The translations under genes and the position numbers were made by a program. This document shows positions 26,955 through 34,581 of a stretch of DNA of 64,000 nucleotides, in pieces (position 1 is the stretch's first letter; every line of letters begins with the position of its first letter). Source of the DNA: Rhodopirellula islandica (GTDB lineage Bacteria > Planctomycetota > Planctomycetia > Pirellulales > Pirellulaceae); the NCBI RefSeq assembly GCF_001027925.1, contig NZ_LECT01000046.1, positions 1 to 64,000 on the forward strand, in the 5' to 3' direction. The notes beneath the pieces were generated by a model. The model searched no databases. It was not told where the DNA came from and saw only the letters and a list, made by a program, of their open reading frames with translations.

Positions 26955-28151
26955 GTGACTGCACAAGTAAACGACCGCACCCAACGACGAATCTTGATCG
27001 ACGGCACGAAGTTGGCCGATTCTGCGTCCGATGGAATTCGTCGGTTTGTCTCTGGCCTCCTGGGGGCGATGCGATCCGTCGCAGTTCAGCATCCTGAGTG
27101 GGCGGTGGATGTTCATGTCGGTTCACGAATCATCCCACTCGCTGAGATCGATTCGTGGCTGACGCTGCCGGAACCGCAACCGACTGGTGCAGCGCAGTTT
27201 CTTCGAGGGGCACTGAACCTGATTCGATTGCGGCACCAGATGCGGACGACGCATTACGACGTCGTTCACCAGACGATGCCGAACACCTTTGACACGTTTC
27301 GTCGTTTTCGAGGCGCTCGCTTGGTCACGGTTCATGATCTTTCCCATTTGGCATGCCCTCAGTGGCAGGCTGCGGTCAACAGCGAAAGCCTGGAACGGGG
27401 CCTGCGTGACGCCATTGAGCGAAACGCTTGGTTCAGCACGGACACGGATTTTATCCGTCAAGAAATGATCTCCCGTTGCGGTCTTTCGAACAGCGCTGTC
27501 ACCGGTGCCGGTTGCGATCGATCGCTTTTCCATTCGCAGTATTCGCAAGAGGCGAAAGATGCCGTGCGACCGAAGTATTCGTTGCCGGACGCCCCGTTTT
27601 TGCTTTCGGTTGGGACGTTGGAACCGCGAAAGAATTTGTTGGGGACGGTGCGAGCCTACCGCCGGTTGTTGGAAACGAACCCACAAACTCCGCTCGAACT
27701 GGTGATCGTTGGGAAATACGGTTGGGGCGATCTCGATGAGGTGTACGCCGCCGCGAAAGATTGCGATCGAATCCACTGGCTGGGCAGTGTTCCGGATGAG
27801 GATTTGCCTTTGATTTATTCTCAAGCGGAGGCCCTGTCGTATGTCTCGCACTACGAAGGATTTGGCTTGCCACCACTGGAGTCGATGAACTGTGGCGTGC
27901 CAGTGATTTACGGGGCAGGGACCGCGGTCGCCGAGGTTGTGGCGGACGCTGGTTGGGCGGCTGATCCCAATGACGTCGAACAGATCTGTGACTGTTTCGT
28001 TGAACTGGTCACTCAACCTGATCTTCGCGAAGAACGGTCTCGCAAGGCGATTGCACGGGCGGAGTTGTTTGATTGGCAACGCGTGGCCGAAGCGATGTGG
28101 GAGCAATACATGCTCGTCGCGGAAAGCCCTGCCTCTCGGTTGGCAGGTTGA
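26955..28151 (+). CDS. Glycosyltransferase, family 4
   Basis: About 398 residues. GTG 26955 is used; a TTG at 26895 would add 20 residues. The first half shows ILIDGTKLADSASDGIRRFV, YDVVHQTMPNTFDTFRRF and VTVHDLSHLACPQW. The second half has FLLSVGTLEPRKNLLGTVRA, ELVIVGKYGWGDLDEV and SHYEGFGLPPLESMNCGVPV, the diagnostic GT4 donor block. It is a retaining hexosyl- or mannosyl-type enzyme of the cytoplasm. Spacing to the GT32 gene is 22 bases, which suggests a shared transcript. Confidence 0.9.
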   Translation: MTAQVNDRTQRRILIDGTKLADSASDGIRRFVSGLLGAMRSVAVQHPEWAVDVHVGSRIIPLAEIDSWLTLPEPQPTGAAQFLRGALNLIRLRHQMRTTHYDVVHQTMPNTFDTFRRFRGARLVTVHDLSHLACPQWQAAVNSESLERGLRDAIERNAWFSTDTDFIRQEMISRCGLSNSAVTGAGCDRSLFHSQYSQEAKDAVRPKYSLPDAPFLLSVGTLEPRKNLLGTVRAYRRLLETNPQTPLELVIVGKYGWGDLDEVYAAAKDCDRIHWLGSVPDEDLPLIYSQAEALSYVSHYEGFGLPPLESMNCGVPVIYGAGTAVAEVVADAGWAADPNDVEQICDCFVELVTQPDLREERSRKAIARAELFDWQRVAEAMWEQYMLVAESPASRLAG

Positions 28152-28173
28152 TGCGAGTCACGATCGCAAGCCG

Positions 28174-28959
28174 ATGAGCGTTCCGAAAATCCTGCACCAA
28201 ACGTGGAAAGATGAACGCGTTCCGGATGACTTTTCGGAATGTGTCCAGTCCTGGAGGACTCACCATCCGGATTGGCAGTTTCGATTGTGGACTGACCAAA
28301 ACAACCGCGAATTGATCGCGGAAGAATACGCGTGGTTCTTGGAGACGTACGATGGCTATCCAGCGGCCATCCAACGCGCCGATGCCATTCGGTACTTCAT
28401 TCTTCATCGGTTTGGAGGCATGTATGTGGATCTGGATTTCATTTGTCGGAAGCCTCTCGATCCGTTGTTGGCCGATCAAGGCTGCGTCGTCGGGATGGAA
28501 CCACCTCAGCACTGTCGGCATCACCGAGTTCCCAATCTGTTGTGCAACGCACTGATGGCGTCGGCACCCGGACATCCTTTCTTTGAACGCGTGATCCAGC
28601 GATTGCCGGATTTCGTTGATCATGTCGAGAACAACGAACCGATTCTCAGCAGCACCGGCCCGATCATGATGTCGCGTGTCTTGAACGATTTTGAGACGCC
28701 CGAATCTGTCACGGTGCTTCCCTCTCGATTCTTGTATCCGTTGACGATGCACCAAGCGGCCCAGTACCGGTTGGCCGGGCACGTGGGCGTCGACCTTTCG
28801 GATGCGTTCGCGATTCACCTTTTCTATGGCACTTGGTGGAAGACCGATCGATGGGGTCGAAATTGGCGAGGCTACTACAAGCTGAAGTCTTTGATTCAGC
28901 GGCGTGTCAGCGGACTTTGGGCTCGCGTTTCTGCAGTGCGGGGCGGTCCACGCTCCTAA
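28174..28959 (+). CDS. Glycosyltransferase, family 32-like (DXD)
   Basis: A 261-residue protein from ATG 28174. It opens with KILHQTWKDERVPDDFSECV and carries the DXD block MYVDLDFICRKPLDPLL. AIRYFILHRFGG and HLFYGTWWKTDRW match the Gly_transf_sug domain of GT32 (OCH1-like, initiating mannosyl- or galactosyltransferases). It lies within the run of glycosyltransferases, just upstream of the export genes. The acceptor is unknown. Confidence 0.87.
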   Translation: MSVPKILHQTWKDERVPDDFSECVQSWRTHHPDWQFRLWTDQNNRELIAEEYAWFLETYDGYPAAIQRADAIRYFILHRFGGMYVDLDFICRKPLDPLLADQGCVVGMEPPQHCRHHRVPNLLCNALMASAPGHPFFERVIQRLPDFVDHVENNEPILSSTGPIMMSRVLNDFETPESVTVLPSRFLYPLTMHQAAQYRLAGHVGVDLSDAFAIHLFYGTWWKTDRWGRNWRGYYKLKSLIQRRVSGLWARVSAVRGGPRS

Positions 28960-29045
28960 CTTTTGGGAACGGATTGGGCAGAGAGACGATGCCTGCGGAG
29001 TGAGATTGGTCGACTTTTGTGGGGGGAGAGCCAATCGGATCTCAA

Positions 29046-29075
29046 TTGCGACTGAGGCTGGTTCCCTGCTATATC
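29046..29075 (+). promoter_or_regulatory. Candidate promoter for the exporter genes
   Basis: TTGCGA (29046-29051) and TATATC (29070-29075) are separated by 18 bases and precede ATG 29155 by about 80 bases. This lies in a 195-base gap, so the export genes could be transcribed separately from the sugar genes. Confidence 0.3.
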
Positions 29076-29154
29076 GAGCCGCAGCGTCTCTGCCCACGCG
29101 GCCGGAAACTTGTGTTTCCCGCATCCAGCCTGAGTTACCCAACATGCTACGTCG

Positions 29155-30798
29155 ATGAAACTGCTTCTGATCCTGCTTCGATCGTCCTGGATTTCTGGTC
29201 TGGTTTCCGGACTTTTGGGAGCGTTCAGCGGTGTGGCGAATCTCGGCTTGATCATGCTGATCCACCACGCTTTGACGGGTGACCCGTCCGAAGCGGGCTC
29301 GTTGCCGTACTTATTCGCTGGTGCGTGTGTCTTGGTCCTGGTCACTCAAGTGGCGGCCAAGTGCTTGCTTGTTCAGTTGTCCCAGGCAACAGCGGCTCGA
29401 TTGCGATACGAGCTGTGCACCAAAATCATTTCGGCTCCTTTGCCGACGTTGGAATCCGTCGGATCGCATCGGTTGTTGGCCGCTCTGATCAACGATGTCA
29501 ACGCGATCACGTCAGCCTTGTCCGCGTTCCCCGCTGCCTGCGCCAACGCGATGGTGTTGGTTTGTGGACTGGTTTACTTGGCGACACTGTCCGTGCCATT
29601 GGCGGGTGGGACGATTGTGATGGCGGGAATTGGCGTGTTCACGTTCATGACCGGTCTGCGGTTTGCCAACCGGCATCTGCGCCAGGCTCGGGAAGACCAA
29701 GATGAAGTGGTCAAGCAACTGCGAGCCATGATCGATGGCATCAAAGAACTCAAAGGCAACAACATGCGGTGCCTGGACTTTGTCTACGACGTGTTGTTAC
29801 CAGCCGACACAAAGATGCGTCACAGCCTGATCATCGGGTCGAACATTCAGGGGTTTGCCCACAGTTGGGGACGACTGTTTCTGTTCATCGGCATTGGATT
29901 GTTGCTGTTTGCTTGGCCGCAGATCGCGACCGTGTCGACCGCGACTTTGACCGGATACGTTCTGACGATTTTGTATCTGACTTATCCGCTGGATGGGATT
30001 TTGGGTTGGTTGCCAGCAATGAATGGTGCCTCGATCGCAGTTGCCAAGATTGAGAAGTTGGGTTTGATGATCGATCAGCCTGAACAACAAACCTCGCATG
30101 TCGCACCGACTCAGTTCGAATCGCTTGAGATGCGAAGCGTGACCTATCAGTACGATTCCTCCGGCGACGAATGCTTTGCACTGGGACCCGTCGATTTGAC
30201 GCTTTCGCCCGGTGAGATTTTGTTCATCGCGGGTGGCAACGGCAGCGGAAAAACAACGCTCGCGAAATTGTTGACCGGGCTTTATGTTCCCGACGCAGGT
30301 GAAGTGTGCTGGAACGGGCGGGACGTGACGGACAAAGTTCGAGCCGATTATCGCCAGCTCTTTTCGACTGTCTTTGTAGAAGGCCACCTGTTCGATCGGT
30401 TGCTGGGGATCGATGTCACACCCGGCAAGTTGGAGCATTGGATTTCTCTGTTGGGAATGGAAGAGAAGGTCGACGTGCAGACCGGTCGACTGTTGACCCA
30501 AGAACTTTCACGCGGCCAGCACAAACGTTTGGCGTTGTTGGTGGCGGCGCTCGACGATCGTCCCATCTTTGTTTTCGACGAATGGGCCGCCGAACAAGAT
30601 CCGGGATTCAAGGACGTCTTCTACCAACAGATCCTGCCGGAGCTTCGCCGGATCGGGAAAACCGTTGTCGCGATCACGCATGACGACCGCTATTTCTCTG
30701 TTGCGACGCGAGTGTTGAGGGTTGTGGATGGTCGCTTGACTCATGCGACCGAGAAAGCGGCTGATTCGTTGCACGTCATCCACAGGGACGCAGCGTGA
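29155..30798 (+). CDS. SyrD/PvdE-like ABC exporter (cyclic peptide type)
   Basis: A 547-residue half transporter. Six membrane helices occupy about 320 residues (LLILLRSSWISGLVSGLLGA, LVLVTQVAAKC, AMVLVCGLVYLATL, TIVMAGIGVFTFM and others). The ATPase domain has Walker A GGNGSGKTTLAKLL at about 359-372, LSRGQHKRLALLV as signature, and IFVFDEWAAEQDP as Walker B. The close relatives SyrD, YojI and PvdE export or transfer cyclic peptides and pyoverdine precursors across the inner membrane. The stop overlaps the macB start by four bases. It should move the finished or partly finished product across the cytoplasmic membrane. Confidence 0.88.
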   Translation: MKLLLILLRSSWISGLVSGLLGAFSGVANLGLIMLIHHALTGDPSEAGSLPYLFAGACVLVLVTQVAAKCLLVQLSQATAARLRYELCTKIISAPLPTLESVGSHRLLAALINDVNAITSALSAFPAACANAMVLVCGLVYLATLSVPLAGGTIVMAGIGVFTFMTGLRFANRHLRQAREDQDEVVKQLRAMIDGIKELKGNNMRCLDFVYDVLLPADTKMRHSLIIGSNIQGFAHSWGRLFLFIGIGLLLFAWPQIATVSTATLTGYVLTILYLTYPLDGILGWLPAMNGASIAVAKIEKLGLMIDQPEQQTSHVAPTQFESLEMRSVTYQYDSSGDECFALGPVDLTLSPGEILFIAGGNGSGKTTLAKLLTGLYVPDAGEVCWNGRDVTDKVRADYRQLFSTVFVEGHLFDRLLGIDVTPGKLEHWISLLGMEEKVDVQTGRLLTQELSRGQHKRLALLVAALDDRPIFVFDEWAAEQDPGFKDVFYQQILPELRRIGKTVVAITHDDRYFSVATRVLRVVDGRLTHATEKAADSLHVIHRDAA

Positions 30799-32849
30799 TT
30801 CAACTGCATGGCCTTCGCAAAGACTATCGGGTCGGTGATCACGATCTGCCGGTGCTCAAGGGCATCACGCTGAACATCGAAGCGGGGGAATATGTTGCGT
30901 TGATGGGATCGTCGGGTTCTGGGAAGACAACCCTGATGAACCTGCTGGGGAGTTTGGATCATCCGACCGATGGCGACTACCATCTGGCCGGGATCGATGT
31001 GTCGAGTCTGACACCGTTGGAACTCGCCGCGTTTCGAAGCCAGCATATCGGGTTTGTCTTTCAGAACTTCAACCTGCTGCCGCGTGCGACCGCGTTGGAC
31101 AACGTGATGCTGCCGACGATCTATGCGTCGGATGGAAGGTCACGGCGCGAGTGCATCGAAGACGCGACGAAGTTGTTGGAGTCCGTCGGTTTGGGAGGTC
31201 GACTGGACCACATGCCCAATCAGTTGTCGGGCGGCGAACGACAACGAATCGCGATCGCTCGAGCGTTGATGAACCGCCCCAAGCTGTTGTTGGCCGATGA
31301 GCCAACCGGGAACCTGGACACGGTCACGGAACAAGAAATTCTGGCGTTGTTTCGTCAGCTCAATCAAGAACACGGCATCACGTTGGTGGTGGTCACGCAC
31401 GATGCGGAGGTCGCTCATGAAGCGGATCGAGTCGTGCGAATGAAAGACGGGCTGGTGGCGGAGGATGTTCGGCAACGAGCGTCCACCGTCGACCGTTCGA
31501 GACTCGCGAATTCCAGATCGGAGCCCCTGAGAGAACCGGCGACCGCTTGGCCAATGGCAGCGACTTGGAATGCGGTGATCGTGGCTGTCTTGGCGCTTCG
31601 TCGCAATGCATTGCGGACCGTGTTGACGATGTTGGGGGTGATCATCGGTGTCGCCTCGGTGATTTCGACCATGGAACTGAGTGCCGGTGCTTCCACTGCG
31701 ATTGAAGAAACGGTCGCAAGCATGGGAGCCAGCATGCTGACGATCAGTCCCGGCAAAGCGTCGAGTACTGGCGGGCGTCAGCGCCCGATCCAGATTGTTC
31801 CCGACGATGTGCTTGCGGTCGCTGAGCAATGTTCCGCAGTCAAAGTTGCGGCCCCGCTTGTGTATTCCCAAGTCCAATTGGTTCGTCAGAATCGCCGTTG
31901 GAGCCCCAATCTGGCGCTTGGCACAACGCCGCAATACTTGGCGGCGCGGAACTGGGATCAGTTGGAGATGGGAACGCCATTCACGCAGGAACAAGTTCTC
32001 GATGCGGCGAAGGTTTGCATCTTGGGAAAAACCGTCGCTCACGAATTGTTTGATTCGGAGTACCCGATCGGCGAAGAGATTCGCGTCAACGGGGTTCCGC
32101 TCCGCGTGGTTGGCGTCCTCACCGAAAAGGGCGGGGATGTGATCGGGAACGATCAAGACGACATCATCATCGGACCGTGGACGACGTTCAAACTCCGAGT
32201 GAACAGCAGCACGGGCGCGACTGCTCAGTTCAGCACCTTCGCGGATCAGATGCCACCGATGCAACTGGCATCAACCCGGCGATCGACGCAGCGAGAAGAG
32301 ATTCACCAAATCTATGTGGAGGCTGAATCGCCGGATCACGTGGAACTGGCTCGTCAGCAGATCACGCAGTTGCTTTCCCGCCGACACAATGTTGAACCCG
32401 CGGGTGCCTATCGCATCAACGACATCACCGAAGTTTCCAAAGTGGTCGGGCAAGTCGTGGGTGGTGTGTCCGCTTTGGGGCTGGTGATCGCCGGCGTCTC
32501 ACTGATGGTGGGCGGTGTGGGAATCATGAACATCATGCTGGTCTCGGTCACCGAGCGGACGCGTGAGATTGGTTTGCGGATGGCGGTCGGAGCCAATCGC
32601 AGTGCGATCCTTCGTCAGTTTCTGATCGAGGCGACCGTGTTGTGCGTGGTCGGCGGATTCCTCGGTATTTTCGCGGGCCACATGTGGTCCATGTTGGTCG
32701 GCCGGGTGATCGGGTGGCCGACTGCGATGTCGATCTGGGCGCCGATTGTTGCCGTGACCGTTGCCGCGTCAGTGGGCATCGTGTTTGGTTACTACCCAGC
32801 CCGGACGGCGTCCCGGTTGAATCCGATCGATGCGTTGCGGTACGAGTGA
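30795..32849 (+). CDS. macB: MacB-type ABC transporter (PvdT-like)
   Basis: A 684-residue protein starting with GTG 30795, overlapping the previous stop. Residues 1-235 form the ATPase: MGSSGSGKTTLMNLLG (Walker A), QLSGGERQRIAIARALM (signature) and LLADEPTGNLD (Walker B). A membrane helix (MLGVIIGVASVISTMELS) leads to a large periplasmic domain and an FtsX-type end with three helices (GGVSALGLVIAGVSLMVGGV, FLIEATVLCVVGGFLGIF, AAVTVAASVGIVFGYY-like). MacB works as a dimer with MacA and TolC and pushes substrates from the periplasm outward. Adaptor and channel genes lie upstream at 9920-13243. Confidence 0.92.
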   Translation: MIQLHGLRKDYRVGDHDLPVLKGITLNIEAGEYVALMGSSGSGKTTLMNLLGSLDHPTDGDYHLAGIDVSSLTPLELAAFRSQHIGFVFQNFNLLPRATALDNVMLPTIYASDGRSRRECIEDATKLLESVGLGGRLDHMPNQLSGGERQRIAIARALMNRPKLLLADEPTGNLDTVTEQEILALFRQLNQEHGITLVVVTHDAEVAHEADRVVRMKDGLVAEDVRQRASTVDRSRLANSRSEPLREPATAWPMAATWNAVIVAVLALRRNALRTVLTMLGVIIGVASVISTMELSAGASTAIEETVASMGASMLTISPGKASSTGGRQRPIQIVPDDVLAVAEQCSAVKVAAPLVYSQVQLVRQNRRWSPNLALGTTPQYLAARNWDQLEMGTPFTQEQVLDAAKVCILGKTVAHELFDSEYPIGEEIRVNGVPLRVVGVLTEKGGDVIGNDQDDIIIGPWTTFKLRVNSSTGATAQFSTFADQMPPMQLASTRRSTQREEIHQIYVEAESPDHVELARQQITQLLSRRHNVEPAGAYRINDITEVSKVVGQVVGGVSALGLVIAGVSLMVGGVGIMNIMLVSVTERTREIGLRMAVGANRSAILRQFLIEATVLCVVGGFLGIFAGHMWSMLVGRVIGWPTAMSIWAPIVAVTVAASVGIVFGYYPARTASRLNPIDALRYE

Positions 32850-32906
32850 TCGCGAACGATGACCGGGGTTTGCAAACGGTCGGTCACGCCTCTGCCAATG
32901 CGCTGG

Positions 32907-34412
32907 CTAGGCACACGCGACCTTGGAAAACAGCAGTCGACAGGTGTCGATTGCTTCTCGAGGGATCTTCGTGGCAGCCCAATTGCCGTCGAGGTAGTGC
33001 CCTAATTCGGTTGGGCAAAGATCTTGGTTGGTCATCAGTTTCGATAACGCACGCGAGCTCGCGCGAATGGTGAGGGTTTTGGGGCAGGGGAGTCCATGGG
33101 CAACTTCCAATCTTGCCGACCCTTGCCGACTGACCACACGCCATTGCCCACCACCAGGACCCAGGATGTTCAGGCCAAGCAATGTCTGAGGCTGCGTCTC
33201 TGTTTGCTCCGCTTCTTCCTGTTGCATGGAGGCGACGGTTGCATCCCGCAAGTAATCGACCAAGTGGTTGATGGACGCGACCCCGGGATCGCGACGCTTG
33301 CCCCATCGATCTGCCAGTCCAAACGCGAGGTAGCGATGGACCACCGTTTCGTCGATCTCTGGGCACGGAAGATCTGCGGTGAACGCAAGCAGGTTCGAGT
33401 TGTCGAACGCTGGGTCGGTGGAGTTGTAAGACTCGTACAGAGAAACGCCAGAGAAGTAGTTCCGTTCGAAGCCATTCAGCTCGTTGCTCGGGACGTCGAT
33501 GTCACCGCAGTACTGGACCCCGGTGGAGTTGAAGTACGAGCAGCAGCAGTCAATGATTTTTCGCGGCGTCAGATGAACCCGCGGAGTCAAATGGTACGTT
33601 TGTCCGTGAGCTTCCGGCGTGTCGAGAAGCCGCGACACCACGTCGGCCACCCAATCAATCGGCACGACATTGCGGCGTTCGTCTCCGGTCATGGGAAGCC
33701 GAATGGGCGTGTGCCGGACACCGTCTTGATCAGGCTCCACCATTGGTACCAGCAACGCCATCAATCGCAGGTAAGTGTGCAGCCCGTGGTAGCTGGTCGT
33801 GTGCCCGGTTTGCGAATCGCCGGAGATCACAGCGGGGCGGTAGACGGTCAGTTGATCGAGAAACGACGCTGCCCGAACAGCTTGTTCCGCTTCAAACTTG
33901 CTCTGCTCGTAGTCGTTCCGAAAGTTCTGTCCGACATCCAAGTCTGATTCATGAACCAAGTCGGTTCGGTTGCCGCAGACGTATGCGGTGGAGAGATAAT
34001 GGAAGTCTCGGATGTTCGTTTCGCGGCAGAACGCCAAGACATTCTGGGTGCCGCCCAGATTCGTTTTCCACGGGTCTCCGGAGCGATCGGATCCTTGAAA
34101 TTTCAGCACCGCGGCCCCGTGGATCATCCGGTCGCAGTTTTGGCGGACCCATTCGGTCGCACCCGCATTCAGACCAAGGTTGGGTTGGACAATGTCGCCT
34201 TCCAAGCAAACCGGGCGAGGCAGCTCACGCCCCAGTTCGGTCTCGAATCGTTGCAGGATCGCTTCAACACGTTCGTAAGCCGTCTTCTTTTTGCTGCTTC
34301 TCGCGATCACCGCGACGCGTTTGCCGCTCATCATCGCGTTGCGAAGCAGGTACTGTCCAACCAGACCAGTCGCGCTGGTCATCAAGGTGTATTGATGGTT
34401 GCCAATAACCAT
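32907..34412 (-). CDS. Thioester-reductase-like SDR with C-terminal SCP2-like extension
   Basis: About 501 residues from ATG 34412; the frame is open much further upstream but that part runs opposite to another gene region and lacks domain content. The N-terminus MTSATGLVGQYLLRN is the NAD(P)-binding loop of the NAD_binding_4 (male sterility/thioester reductase) group. NYEQSKFEAEQAV has the Tyr-x-x-x-Lys pair and FHYLSTAYVCG the catalytic Ser/Thr. The last 85 residues (LGLNILGPGGGQWRVVSRQG onward) resemble a lipid-binding sterol-carrier fold by pattern only. The family reduces acyl thioesters to aldehydes or alcohols. It faces the macB gene convergently with a 57-base gap. Confidence 0.7.
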   Translation of the reverse strand: MVIGNHQYTLMTSATGLVGQYLLRNAMMSGKRVAVIARSSKKKTAYERVEAILQRFETELGRELPRPVCLEGDIVQPNLGLNAGATEWVRQNCDRMIHGAAVLKFQGSDRSGDPWKTNLGGTQNVLAFCRETNIRDFHYLSTAYVCGNRTDLVHESDLDVGQNFRNDYEQSKFEAEQAVRAASFLDQLTVYRPAVISGDSQTGHTTSYHGLHTYLRLMALLVPMVEPDQDGVRHTPIRLPMTGDERRNVVPIDWVADVVSRLLDTPEAHGQTYHLTPRVHLTPRKIIDCCCSYFNSTGVQYCGDIDVPSNELNGFERNYFSGVSLYESYNSTDPAFDNSNLLAFTADLPCPEIDETVVHRYLAFGLADRWGKRRDPGVASINHLVDYLRDATVASMQQEEAEQTETQPQTLLGLNILGPGGGQWRVVSRQGSARLEVAHGLPCPKTLTIRASSRALSKLMTNQDLCPTELGHYLDGNWAATKIPREAIDTCRLLFSKVACA

Positions 34413-34581
34413 AGAGAACAGACGACACGAGGTGCCAAGAGGGCCACGGATGAAATGAGAGGGGCGGGGATGGTCGCGGGTGATTGTAGTAGCCGCAGCG
34501 AACAAGCTGCAAGGCACTGTCTCGCAAATGCTCGATCGGCCAATGGTTGTCGTTCGCGTCGGTGCTGCGGATGCAGCCTGT

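Noticed and set aside
16659-34412. NRPS or PKS in the 16-34 kb cluster
   Set aside because: No adenylation, carrier, ketosynthase or thioesterase motif was found; only a free HHxxxDG acyltransferase and a free reductase are present.
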